14,770 nucleotides of DNA from Chloroflexia bacterium. GTDB lineage: Bacteria > Chloroflexota > Chloroflexia > Thermomicrobiales > UBA6265. A model generated the notes under the pieces. The model was not told the origin of the DNA. It saw nothing but the letters and a program-made list of their open reading frames with translations, and did no database searches. Both the position numbers and the translations under genes were made by a program. The DNA is taken from assembly GCA_013696525.1 (NCBI GenBank), contig JACCYK010000462.1, positions 1 to 14,770 on the forward strand, written 5' to 3'. Every line of letters starts with the position of its first letter. Position 1 is the stretch's first letter. Below are positions 1 through 8,894 of this stretch, piece by piece.

Positions 1-133
1 GCGCTACCCGTTCGTCACCGGCTCGCCCCGGCATGGGCATGTCGGCAGCGTCCTGCTCTCCGGACCACACGCGGCCGCCTTCGCCGACCGCTTCCGGCAG
101 CGTGTCGCCGGCGGCATGCGGTATCAGGCCTAA
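1..133 (+). CDS. 3' end of an unrecognised protein gene (5' end outside window)
   Basis: An open frame runs in from the left edge (first full codon at base 2) to a TAA at 131-133, giving 43 residues that begin RYPFVTGSPRHGHVGS and end GGMRYQA. Third codon positions are almost all G or C, as in the other real genes here, so it is very probably coding. I do not recognise the family from this tail. The gene ends 56 nt before the -35 box of the SRP RNA promoter, so the two are separate transcription units. No hairpin terminator is obvious between them. Confidence 0.6.
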   Translation, partial: RYPFVTGSPRHGHVGSVLLSGPHAAAFADRFRQRVAGGMRYQA

Positions 134-189
134 CTCTGGATTGCGTCAAAGCCGGCAAGTATCGGTCTGGCAATTGACGAGAGAAAACT

Positions 190-218
190 TTGACTTTGGG
201 GGAGCCGCCGCCTAAACT
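190..218 (+). promoter_or_regulatory. Sigma-70-type promoter of the SRP RNA
   Basis: TTGACT at 190-195, a 17-nt spacer, then TAAACT at 213-218. Expected transcription start is near 224-226, at the beginning of the SRP RNA terminal stem. The -35 matches consensus at 5 of 6 positions and the spacing is ideal. It sits directly ahead of a stable RNA gene, which makes chance unlikely. Confidence 0.7.
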
Positions 219-220
219 TT

Positions 221-437
221 GGGTGGTCGTGCTAGATGGGGAGCTGGCGGTGCCCTGAACCCGCAACCCGCCTTAGCGGGGTTGAACTCCCTCTCGAGGT
301 CCGGTTCTGTGGGACTGGCGGCGTCGCGTGATGTTGATGGACGGGTCCCGCGCGGCGCGGAACGGTGAACCCGGTCAGGACCGGAAGGTAGCAGCCGTAA
401 GCCGAGCTCCGCGGGTGACGTGGGAGTGCCCACCCGG
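221..437 (+). ncRNA. ffs: Signal recognition particle RNA, large bacterial form (4.5S/6S-like, with Alu domain)
   Basis: The RNA scaffold of the signal recognition particle; it binds Ffh and couples translating ribosomes to the membrane. The diagnostic helix 8 lies at about 371-396: GTCAGG, then a GGAA tetraloop (383-386) closed by ACC/GGT, then AGCAGCC, the conserved Ffh-binding arrangement. Upstream, GGGGAGCTGGCGGTGCCCTG (from 238) followed by the hairpin CCCGC/GCGGG (267-271/276-280) resembles the Alu-type 5' domain of the large bacterial SRP RNA. GGGTGG at 221-226 pairs with CCACCC at 430-435 to close the molecule. The total of about 217 nt is far longer than the roughly 110-nt enterobacterial 4.5S RNA. 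Ends are approximate; the promoter start suggests the true 5' end could be a few bases into this interval. The often-seen downstream neighbour dnaX is absent. Confidence 0.9.
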
Positions 438-439
438 AG

Positions 440-456
440 TTAACGAGCGTCGTTAA
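440..456 (+). terminator. Hairpin directly after the SRP RNA (possible terminator or 3'-end processing signal)
   Basis: TTAACGA (440-446) and TCGTTAA (450-456) form a perfect 7-bp inverted repeat around a 3-nt GCG loop, three bases after the SRP RNA closing stem. No T run follows, so a classical intrinsic terminator is not supported. It may mark the 3' end or assist termination. Confidence 0.4.
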
Positions 457-497
457 GCTGGAGAAGCGAGATCGACAGAGGGTGCACGGCCTTCATG

Positions 498-526
498 AAC
501 GCCTCACTCGGCAACGAGGAGGCGTT
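498..526. terminator. GNRA-capped 12-bp hairpin between convergent transcription units
   Basis: AACGCCTC (498-505) pairs with GAGGCGTT (519-526). After a single bulged A (506), CTCG (507-510) pairs with CGAG (515-518) around a GCAA tetraloop, a GNRA-type loop. It lies between the rightward SRP RNA and the 3' end of the leftward sdh operon, where a shared terminator would be expected. Neither side has a T tract. On the minus strand the loop would be TTGC, so the GNRA cap forms only in rightward transcripts. Confidence 0.45.
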
Positions 527-557
527 CCGCTTGTCCGGATCATTTCGTTCCATGTCG

Positions 558-1070
558 TCACGCGGGCGGGGTCTTCGCCGGCTGCCGGGGCGCCGCCGCC
601 CTGGCTGGTTTCGCCGCGATCGCCCGGGGCGGGCCGCTCTTCCCTGGTTTCAGGTACTGCTGTTTGCGCTGGCGATCCTCGTAGGCGCGTAACCGGGCGG
701 GATAGGTCGTCCGCCAGTAGCGGTAGCAATAGACTGCCAGCCCGATCAGGGCGATCACGCTCAACCACATCCAGATCGGCGAGCCGAACGAGAACGGGTT
801 GATATTCAGCGCCCGCACGCCGAAGAAAAAGAGCCCGGCGCCAAAGACGTAGACCGCGATGCCGGCCCAATGCTGGATGGCTCGACGTTTGACCGGGTGA
901 TTGGCAACGCGGTTCGCGCCCTGATTGGCGAGGAACGCGGCGGCGACAAAGCCGATCGCGAAGATGACGAAATAGACGAGGGCCGGCAGGCTGAAGACGT
1001 CTTCTGCCGCCGGCGTCCGCGTCAAGTTGTCCCACGTAAACGGATTGTCCATATGCCGCGTGATCTCCAT
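558..1070 (-). CDS. Three-helix membrane protein at the end of the sdh operon (function unknown)
   Basis: 170 residues. Three hydrophobic segments are visible at about 26-48, 66-88 and 97-118, followed by a basic Ala/Pro/Lys-rich tail (about 119-170) with no hydrophobic stretch. This is an integral membrane protein with a short N-terminal region. It follows sdhB by 41 nt on the same strand and is probably co-transcribed. The position and three-helix shape suggest a membrane partner of SdhAB, but I see none of the familiar SdhC or SdhD signatures; His67 at the start of helix 2 is the only histidine in or at the edge of a helix. The function is therefore open. The start is uncertain: an in-frame ATG at 1052 (giving MDNPFTW) has a GGAG 12 nt upstream, whereas the ATG at 1070 has no clear Shine-Dalgarno sequence. 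Confidence 0.75.
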   Translation of the reverse strand: MEITRHMDNPFTWDNLTRTPAAEDVFSLPALVYFVIFAIGFVAAAFLANQGANRVANHPVKRRAIQHWAGIAVYVFGAGLFFFGVRALNINPFSFGSPIWMWLSVIALIGLAVYCYRYWRTTYPARLRAYEDRQRKQQYLKPGKSGPPRAIAAKPARAAAPRQPAKTPPA

Positions 1071-1111
1071 TGACCGTCGATCAGCCGGAATCGCCCGAGT
1101 GTCCGCCCAGC

Positions 1112-1810
1112 TTACACTTGCTCGTAAAGCAGGGCGCGCTTCACCTCCTCAATCGCTTTCGTCACCTCGATGTCGCGGGGACATGCCTCGGTGCAGTTGA
1201 AGACGGTCCGGCAGCGCCAGACGCCCGACTGGGTGTTGAGGATGCGCAACCGCTCACCGGCGCCTTGATCGCGGCTGTCGAAGATGAACCGGTGGGCGTT
1301 GACAATTGCCGCCGGCCCGACGAAGTGCTCGTTCGTCCAGGTGATCGGGCAGGCGGTGGTGCAAGCGGCGCAGAGGATGCACTTCGTGGTGTCGTCAAAC
1401 CGCTCCCGGTCCACGGGGCTCTGCAGCCGCTCACCCGAGCTCGGCGCGTCGTCGGCGATCAGATAGGGCTTGATCGATTTGTAGGCGGCAAAGAAGGCGT
1501 CCATGTCGACCACTAAGTCCTTGATCACCTTGTAGCCAAGCAGCGGTTCGATGGTGATCTTCTTCCCCAGTTCCTGCATCAGGATCTTACACGCCAGCCG
1601 GTTCCGCCCGTTGATCCGCATCGCGTCGGAGCCGCAAATGCCGTGGGCGCAGGAGCGGCGATAGGTGAGGGTGCCGTCTTGCTGCCACTTGATCTCGTTC
1701 AGCGCATCGAGCACGCGGTCGGTCGGCTCAACCGCGACCACATACTCTTTGAAAACCGGCTTCACATCCTCGTCGGGATTGTATCGCTTGATCCGTAGGG
1801 TTACGTCCAC
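1112..1810 (-). CDS. sdhB: Succinate dehydrogenase iron-sulfur subunit
   Basis: 232 residues, normal length. Carries electrons from the SdhA flavin to quinone through three clusters, on the cytoplasmic face of the membrane; TCA cycle and respiratory complex II. The N-terminal [2Fe-2S] ligands are Cys54, Cys59, Asp62 and Cys74 in CAHGICGSD...LAC; Asp in the third place is also seen in E. coli SdhB. The C-terminal domain has Cys144, Cys147, Cys150 and Cys154P (CILCAACTTACP) and Cys200, Cys206 and Cys210P, fitting the [4Fe-4S] and [3Fe-4S] sites. The start is GTG, chosen for the AAGGAG 6 nt upstream. It begins 17 nt after the sdhA stop and is evidently co-transcribed. A fumarate reductase role cannot be excluded from the sequence alone. 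Confidence 0.95.
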   Translation of the reverse strand: MDVTLRIKRYNPDEDVKPVFKEYVVAVEPTDRVLDALNEIKWQQDGTLTYRRSCAHGICGSDAMRINGRNRLACKILMQELGKKITIEPLLGYKVIKDLVVDMDAFFAAYKSIKPYLIADDAPSSGERLQSPVDRERFDDTTKCILCAACTTACPITWTNEHFVGPAAIVNAHRFIFDSRDQGAGERLRILNTQSGVWRCRTVFNCTEACPRDIEVTKAIEEVKRALLYEQV

Positions 1811-1827
1811 GCATCGCTCCTTTTACC

Positions 1828-3558
<1,731 letters not shown>

Positions 3559-3668
3559 GGTGTACACCTCATGGACGCGCGATGACGGTCGCCTCAAGTG
3601 AGGATCGGTGCGAAACGCCGGTGGGCCATTGAGCGAGGTCGCTCGGCGGCCACATCGTATCGCCGGCA

Positions 3669-3697
3669 AACCTAGCTAGGGTACGGCGGCGTGTCAA
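3669..3697 (-). promoter_or_regulatory. Promoter of the sdhAB operon
   Basis: Read on the minus strand: a perfect TTGACA (3697-3692), a 17-nt spacer, and TAGGTT (3674-3669). Transcription would start near 3662, leaving a leader of about 104 nt before the sdhA ATG. The TANNNT -10 matches that of the rho promoter in this window. Confidence 0.65.
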
Positions 3698-3831
3698 GCG
3701 AGTTCCACCTGATGGGCAGGATCGCCCTTGGCGGATGGTCACTGGTGAGGCATCGGCAGTGCGTCCAAAACCGATCGATTGCCTGTCGTCGGAATCGCCC
3801 GGCTCATCATCAGCCTGTTGGCAAGACCGTG

Positions 3832-3837
3832 TATTAT
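3832..3837 (+). promoter_or_regulatory. Possible -10 box of the DUF4258/DUF2283 pair
   Basis: TATTAT stands out in GC-rich DNA and lies 22 nt before the GTG start. No good -35 is found 16-18 nt upstream; a TTGGCA at 3818-3823 is too close. Weak candidate. The 3698-3831 interval upstream shows nothing else recognisable. Confidence 0.3.
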
Positions 3838-3858
3838 CGCACCGAGAGCGAGGATCGA

Positions 3859-4131
3859 GTGAAGCCCCTACGCTGGACATCCCACGCCTTGGCGGCCCTA
3901 GCCGACCGTGACATTGACCGGGCCGAGGTGGACCAGACGTTAGCGGCGCCGGAGCTCTTGGTCGTCACTCCGCCGCGGCGGGCGGTCTTAATGCGCCGGT
4001 ACTTCGACGTTCGTTTGGAGAGCCAGATGCTGCTCCGTGTGGTCGTCGAAGAAGCGCCGGACGAGCGAGTGGTCATCACGGTCTACAAGACCTCGCGGAT
4101 CGCGAAATATCTCGAGAGGACGATGCCATGA
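3859..4131 (+). CDS. DUF4258-family small protein (RelE-like fold; toxin-like partner)
   Basis: 90 residues from a GTG start. The core begins RWTSHALAALADRDID and ends VITVYKTSRIAKY, matching the DUF4258 pattern of an N-terminal helix with a conserved His followed by beta strands and a terminal YKTS-type strand. DUF4258 proteins resemble small RelE/HigB-type toxins and are often beside a DUF2283 gene, as here; toxicity is not established from the sequence. The stop overlaps the next start in ATGA (4128-4131), indicating translational coupling. The frame is open back to a GTG at 3691, but residues before 3859 are low in family character, and GAGG lies 5 nt before the chosen start. Confidence 0.75.
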   Translation: MKPLRWTSHALAALADRDIDRAEVDQTLAAPELLVVTPPRRAVLMRRYFDVRLESQMLLRVVVEEAPDERVVITVYKTSRIAKYLERTMP

Positions 4132-4325
4132 AGGTGGTCTACGATCGCGAGGCCGACTCGCTCGTCATCACGCTCCGGGAGGCGCCAATTCGCGAGAGCG
4201 ACGAGGTCCGACCGGACGTGATCGCTGACTTCGGCGAGGATGGGGGCGTTGTCCGCTTCGAAATCCTGCGGGCCTCGCGGGTCGTCGAGGACGCCGAACG
4301 GGTACAGTTCGCGACCACCGGTTGA
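4128..4325 (+). CDS. DUF2283-family protein (antitoxin-like partner)
   Basis: 65 residues. It opens MKVVYDREADSLVITLREAP and contains the ESDEVRPDVIADFGEDGGVV and FEILRAS segments typical of DUF2283: a short acidic beta-rich protein with a conserved 'Y-D-x-E-A-D-x-L' start. It overlaps the upstream DUF4258 gene by 4 nt, the usual order for this pair. DUF2283 proteins are commonly listed as putative antitoxins or partners of DUF4258 and other small proteins; the biochemical role is not settled. It is acidic, whereas the upstream protein is basic, consistent with a complex. Confidence 0.8.
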   Translation: MKVVYDREADSLVITLREAPIRESDEVRPDVIADFGEDGGVVRFEILRASRVVEDAERVQFATTG

Positions 4326-4645
4326 CAGAGTCGATGCGCGATGCCGGACCCGGAGCCGTAGCGCAACAAGAAGTGCGGCAATCAATAGACATTTCCCCGG
4401 GCAGGTCTACGACGCCATCCAGGGGAATCGCGCTTAGCATGGGAATCCGTACATCGTCATATGCAATTGCCCTGCCTCGCCATCAGCCAAGGCCGGGGTC
4501 AGACGAGGCGCCGGTGCTATACTCAACCATCGTTCGCGTGCCCGTCCCGGTTTCGCTGGCGCAATCCGGGGCTCGCCGGACTGTCAGGACGGCGATCCCT
4601 GTCTAGACATGACTTCGCGCATGATCGGGTTGAGATGCTCCCCAA
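4326..4645 (+). other. Gene-free stretch between the DUF2283 gene and the M20 peptidase gene
   Basis: 320 nt with no convincing gene on either strand; the short frames here lack recognisable domains and ribosome binding sites. It holds an extended -10 promoter at 4515-4523 and a perfect 10-bp palindrome, TGTCTAGACA, at 4600-4609, which could be a regulator site or chance. Codon-position bias is lost compared with the flanking genes. Confidence 0.6.
4515..4523 (+). promoter_or_regulatory. Extended -10 promoter for the M20 peptidase / dinG unit
   Basis: TGCTATACT: a TG dinucleotide (4515-4516), one base, then TATACT (4518-4523), five of six matches to consensus. No good -35 lies 16-18 nt upstream, as is common for extended -10 promoters. 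Start is expected near 4530, giving a leader of about 115 nt. Confidence 0.5.
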
Positions 4646-5845
4646 ATGACGGCAGCCGACCTGCCAGCGCGGTCTCCGGAGATGGTGGCGGCCGTCTGGG
4701 CCGCGGCGGCTGAGTTGTTGCCCCGCGTCCTCGATCTGACCGAGCAACTCACCCTGGTGGCGGCGCCGACCGGCGACGAAGAGCAACGCTCCCGGTCGGT
4801 GGCTCAGCTGTTCGAGCACGAGGGGCTGGCGCCAGCGGTTGACGATCTCTTTGACGTGGTCGCCACGTTGCCGGGCCGTGATGGCGGCCCGCGGGCTCCG
4901 GCCGTGCTGCTGGCGGCCCATACCGATACCGTGTTTTCCAGCGAGACGCCACTGACGATCCGGCGCACGGAATCAACGATGCATGGCCCCGGAGTTGGCG
5001 ACAACTGCCTCGGGGTGGCGACGGTGGTGATGCTTCCCGCGTTGTTGGCGAAGGCCGGTCTGCGGCCGGCGGTCGATCTACTGTTGACCGGAAACGTCGG
5101 CGAAGAGGGGCTCGGGAATCTGCGGGGCATCCGGGCGGTGATTGACGCCAATCCTCGGATCGGCGCCATGGTTGCCATCGAAGGGCACAACCTGGGCCGG
5201 GTGACCCACATCGCGGTCGGCAGCAAACGCCTCAGGATCATCGCCACCGGTCCCGGTGGGCATTCGTGGGGCGATTACGGCCAACCGAGCGCCCTGCACG
5301 CGCTGGCGCGGCTCATCGGCGAGCTCGACGCCATCTCGTTGTCGAAGGTGCCAAAGACGACCCTCAATGTGGGTCTGATCGAGGGCGGGGTCTCCGTCAA
5401 CACGATCGCTCCCTCGGCCAGCTGTCTGGTCGATCTGCGGTCGGTCGACGCGGAAGCCCTGCTCCGGCTCGCCGATCGGGTCGACCGGCTGCTGCTCGCG
5501 GCCAATCGCGGCGGCATCACCGTCACCGCCGAGGTGCTTGGCGAGCGGCCCGCCGGCGTGGTGCCGCTGGATAGCCCGATCGTGCGAATCGCGACCGCGG
5601 CGCTGGCCGAATATGGGATTCAAGCCGCCTACGATGCTTCGAGCACCGATGCCAACGTCGCGATCAGCCGGGGCATCCCGGCCGTCTGTGTCGGCCTGAC
5701 CCACGGCGGTCACGTCCACCACGTCGATGAATACATCGACGTGCCGCCCATCGTCACCGGGTTCGCCCAGCTCGGCCTCTTGGCGCTGGGCCTGGCGGCG
5801 GCCGTGGCGAACGGCGAGCTGCGTCCCGCCCACCGGGCCCGATAG
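4646..5845 (+). CDS. M20-family metallopeptidase (zinc dipeptidase / aminoacylase type)
   Basis: 399 residues, usual length for peptidase family M20/M25/M40. Hydrolyses a peptide or N-acyl amide bond with two metal ions in the cytoplasm; the exact substrate cannot be read from sequence. Probable metal and catalytic residues in order: His92 and Asp94 (AAHTDT), Asp119 (GVGDN), Glu153 as general base and Glu154 (VGEEG), Glu179 (AIEGH), and His359 (HHVDE). The dimerisation domain is inserted around 190-300 and includes GPGGHSWGDYG (202-212). No signal peptide. The ATG at 4646 has only a weak GAG-type ribosome site; an ATG at 4682 is an alternative. The dinG start follows the stop by 4 nt, so the two are probably co-transcribed and perhaps translationally coupled. 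Confidence 0.9.
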   Translation: MTAADLPARSPEMVAAVWAAAAELLPRVLDLTEQLTLVAAPTGDEEQRSRSVAQLFEHEGLAPAVDDLFDVVATLPGRDGGPRAPAVLLAAHTDTVFSSETPLTIRRTESTMHGPGVGDNCLGVATVVMLPALLAKAGLRPAVDLLLTGNVGEEGLGNLRGIRAVIDANPRIGAMVAIEGHNLGRVTHIAVGSKRLRIIATGPGGHSWGDYGQPSALHALARLIGELDAISLSKVPKTTLNVGLIEGGVSVNTIAPSASCLVDLRSVDAEALLRLADRVDRLLLAANRGGITVTAEVLGERPAGVVPLDSPIVRIATAALAEYGIQAAYDASSTDANVAISRGIPAVCVGLTHGGHVHHVDEYIDVPPIVTGFAQLGLLALGLAAAVANGELRPAHRAR

Positions 5846-5849
5846 TCCC

Positions 5850-8726
5850 GTGGCGCAGCGGTCATCCGCCAATCCAGCGTTCGTCGCGCTCGACATCGAA
5901 GCGACCGGCATGGATCCCGCCCGGCACGAGATCATCGAGATCGCGGGCGTCCTGTTCGACCGCGATCAGATCCTTGATCGGTACAGCACGCTGATCCGGC
6001 CGGCGGGGCGAGTCTCGCTCGATATAGCGGTGCTGACCGGCATCGACCCCGGTGAACTGGCCGACGCGCCACTCCTGGGCGAGATTGCCGCCACGCTGCG
6101 ACGTCTCGTCGTGGGGCGGCCAATCGTCGGCCAATCGGTCGATTTCGACCTGCGCATGCTGGAAGCGGGTGGTGTCCTGCTCACCAACCCGGTCTACGAC
6201 ACCTACGACCTGGCGACGCTCCTCTTGCCGGACCTGCCGGCCTACAACCTGGCCACGATTGCCGCCGAGTTTGGCATTCCTCCGGCCGGCAATCATCGGG
6301 CGCTGGCCGACGCCGAGCTGACGGCACTGGTGTTCCAGTCGCTGCTGCGCCGCCTCGAGCGCTTCGACACCTCTACCCTCGAACAGTTGGCGGACTACGC
6401 GCGGGTCGGCGGCTGGCCGATGGCCGAGCTTTTCGCCGGGGCGGCGCGGGCGCGTCCGGCGGCACCGATGACGCTCCTGTCGCCGGCCGAAGCGGGGTCC
6501 GGTGGCCCGCACGAGCTGGCCTTCTTGACCTCGCGCGACCGGCCGGACTCGCTTCGTCCCAGCGGGTCCAACCGCCTGATCGAGGACGACACGATCCGCG
6601 CCGCGCTGGCGCCGGACGGGCCAATGAGCACCTCGGTGGCCGGCTACGAGCGCCGGCCGCAACAAGAGGCGATGGCGCAAGCGGTCGCCACCGCCTTGAA
6701 CGAGGATCGGGTGCTCCTAGTCGAAGCGGGCACCGGCACCGGCAAGAGCCTGGCCTATCTGTTGCCGGCGGTGCTCCACGCGGTCGAGCATGGCGAGCCG
6801 GTCGTCGTCTCCACAAATACCTTAGCGTTGCAAGACCAGCTTTTTCGCAAGGACCTGCCGGACCTCCGTGCCGCGCTCGCGACGAGACCCGAGCCGGTGC
6901 CGTTCGTGGCGACCGTGCTCAAGGGGCGGGCCAACTATCTCTGCCTGCGCCGGTGGTTCGCCTGGCGGCAGCAGCCGTCGTTCGACCCCAACGAGGCCAG
7001 GCTGAAGGCAAAGATCGTGGCCTGGCTGGGTGATACCGAAACGGGCGATCGCGCCGAATTGCGGCTGACCAACGAAGAGGACCAACTTTGGCGAAATGTG
7101 GCGGAGGAAGAAGGCGCCTGCGTCGCTTCCCGCTGCGTCTTCCAGCAGCGCAACCAGTGCTTCCTGTACCGGGCGCGGCGCCAGGCGGAGGGCGCCCATC
7201 TCGTGATCGTGAACCACGCCTTGCTGCTGTCCGATGTCGTCGCCGGCAGCCGCGTGCTGCCGGAGTACGAACGCCTGATCGTGGATGAAGCGCACCACCT
7301 CGAGGACCAGGCGACCACGCAGTTCGGCACTAGGATCAACGAGCATCACGTCATCGACTATCTCGAAAACGTGGTCCGGCTTGATGGCGCCCTCGTCAAC
7401 GGGGTGCTGGCGATCGTCACCGCCTACCTGGAGCGACGGCAAGACACCGCCGCTGAGCGGCAACGAGCCGAGGCGGCCGGTGAGCGCTTGCAAGCGGCAC
7501 GGGCGCGGGCCGATGCGGCCCGTGCCGCCGTGAGTCACCTCTTCGCCAGGTTGGCGGAGATCGGCGTCGACGATGGCCGGCCGGGGGGCGGCTTCGATCG
7601 GACGTGCCGGTTGACCAACTCGATCCGGCGTGATAGCTCCTGGGCCGAGGTCGAACTGCTCTGGGAGCCGCTGTCGGACGCACTGCGGTCCCTTGACGAA
7701 GATTTGCGTTGGTACCTGCACCTGGTTGAGGCGGTCCGGGCGCCAAACGACGACGAAGCGGCCGAAGTCGAACACGAGGACCTGGGAATTGAGCTCGGAC
7801 TCGCGATCCGGGCCGGGGCGGAGTTGGCTATCTTGCTACAAACGGCGATCTCGACCCCGAGCCGTGATCAGATCTACTGGATCGAGCGCGGCCAGGTGAG
7901 CAATCGGCCGGAGCTCCATTCGGCGCCGTTGCATGTGGGGACGATGCTAAGCGAGGAGTTGTTCGCCCCGCTCCGGACCATCGTCCTGACCTCGGCGACG
8001 ATGACCACCGAAGGCACCTTCGACTATCTCGCGGAACGGATCGGGGTCGAGCAGCCGGACGAGCTGCTGGTGGCCTCGCCGTTCGACTACCAACAATCGG
8101 CCCTGCTGTACTTGGCCGATGACATCCCCGAGCCCAGCGCGCCCGGCTACCAGCAGCGCCTGCACGAGGCGCTGATCGGCCTCTGTTCGGCCACCCGGGG
8201 CCGTGCCCTGGTGCTCTTTACGTCGCATTCGGCCTTGCAAGCGGCCGCCCGCGCGATCAAGGAACCGTTGGAGGAAGAGGGAATCATCGTCCTGGCGCAG
8301 CGCATCGACGGCAGCCCGCGCCAGCTCATCGAGCGCTTGCGGACAACCCCGAGCGTGGTGCTCCTGGGCACGACGACGTTTTGGGAGGGGGTAGATATCG
8401 TGGGACCGGCACTAAGCTTGCTGGTGATCACGAAATTGCCGTTCAGCGTGCCGTCCGATCCGGTCTTTGCCGCACGCGGCGAGCTGTTCGAGGAGCCGTT
8501 CAGCCAGTTCGCGGTGCCCCAAGCGGTGTTGAAGTTCAAGCAAGGCTTCGGCCGCTTGATTCGCAGCGGCCAGGATCGCGGCGTCTGCGCCGTTCTCGAT
8601 CGCCGGTTGCTCTCGAAGCGGTATGGGGCGTCGTTCGTGCAATCGCTGCCGGACTGCGCGATCACGATCGGCAGTACCTACGACTTGCCGTCGGCGGCGG
8701 CGGACTGGCTTGATGCGAACTACTGA
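5850..8726 (+). CDS. dinG: DnaQ-like exonuclease fused to DinG/XPD-family DNA helicase
   Basis: 958 residues. An N-terminal DEDDh 3'-5' exonuclease domain (about 10-170) has Asp15 and Glu17 (LDIEATG), Asp100 (GQSVDFDLRML), and His149 and Asp154 (HRALADAEL). The superfamily 2 helicase part has Walker A AGTGTGKS (293-300), DEAH (479-482), the VLTSAT motif, TTTFWEGVD, and QGFGRLIRSGQDRG as motif VI. Cys365, Cys424, Cys429 and Cys437 fall between the Walker A and DEAH motifs, as do the [4Fe-4S] ligands of XPD and E. coli DinG. Expected role: 5'-3' unwinding of damaged or R-loop/D-loop DNA in repair. The GTG at 5850 is chosen because it begins just before the exonuclease domain and 4 nt after the M20 stop; it has no Shine-Dalgarno, so coupling to the upstream gene is likely. 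The open frame reaching back to 5727 overlaps the M20 gene and was not used. Confidence 0.92.
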   Translation: MAQRSSANPAFVALDIEATGMDPARHEIIEIAGVLFDRDQILDRYSTLIRPAGRVSLDIAVLTGIDPGELADAPLLGEIAATLRRLVVGRPIVGQSVDFDLRMLEAGGVLLTNPVYDTYDLATLLLPDLPAYNLATIAAEFGIPPAGNHRALADAELTALVFQSLLRRLERFDTSTLEQLADYARVGGWPMAELFAGAARARPAAPMTLLSPAEAGSGGPHELAFLTSRDRPDSLRPSGSNRLIEDDTIRAALAPDGPMSTSVAGYERRPQQEAMAQAVATALNEDRVLLVEAGTGTGKSLAYLLPAVLHAVEHGEPVVVSTNTLALQDQLFRKDLPDLRAALATRPEPVPFVATVLKGRANYLCLRRWFAWRQQPSFDPNEARLKAKIVAWLGDTETGDRAELRLTNEEDQLWRNVAEEEGACVASRCVFQQRNQCFLYRARRQAEGAHLVIVNHALLLSDVVAGSRVLPEYERLIVDEAHHLEDQATTQFGTRINEHHVIDYLENVVRLDGALVNGVLAIVTAYLERRQDTAAERQRAEAAGERLQAARARADAARAAVSHLFARLAEIGVDDGRPGGGFDRTCRLTNSIRRDSSWAEVELLWEPLSDALRSLDEDLRWYLHLVEAVRAPNDDEAAEVEHEDLGIELGLAIRAGAELAILLQTAISTPSRDQIYWIERGQVSNRPELHSAPLHVGTMLSEELFAPLRTIVLTSATMTTEGTFDYLAERIGVEQPDELLVASPFDYQQSALLYLADDIPEPSAPGYQQRLHEALIGLCSATRGRALVLFTSHSALQAAARAIKEPLEEEGIIVLAQRIDGSPRQLIERLRTTPSVVLLGTTTFWEGVDIVGPALSLLVITKLPFSVPSDPVFAARGELFEEPFSQFAVPQAVLKFKQGFGRLIRSGQDRGVCAVLDRRLLSKRYGASFVQSLPDCAITIGSTYDLPSAAADWLDANY

Positions 8727-8894
8727 CCGTGCGGGCGTGACCCGAAGCGGGGCGACGGCACTTTCCGCGGCGCTCGATCTCGACCATGAAAATGCCCGCG
8801 CTCATGACTGACCGGTATGCTCCGTGCGAACATGACGGCCAGCGCTGGAGTGTGCGGTCGCGAACGAGACTTGACGGCCGGCGAGGAGGAAGCG

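Noticed and set aside
3559..3669. 37-residue N-terminal extension of SdhA
   Set aside because: The well-placed GAGGTG and the FAD fold both point to the ATG at 3558; the extension region also overlaps the leader behind a good promoter.
3818..3837. TTGGCA plus TATTAT as a full promoter
   Set aside because: Only 8 nt separate the boxes, far too short for a sigma-70 promoter; just the -10 is kept as a weak candidate.
4322..4327. TTGACA overlapping the DUF2283 stop codon as a -35 box
   Set aside because: Nothing like a -10 box is found 16-18 nt downstream.
5727..5849. Longer dinG start overlapping the M20 gene by about 120 nt
   Set aside because: These codons are the out-of-frame shadow of the M20 C-terminus; the exonuclease domain starts right after the GTG at 5850.
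8817..8894. Upstream in-frame ATG for glpX
   Set aside because: AGGAGG lies 5 nt before the ATG at 8895, and family length fits that start.
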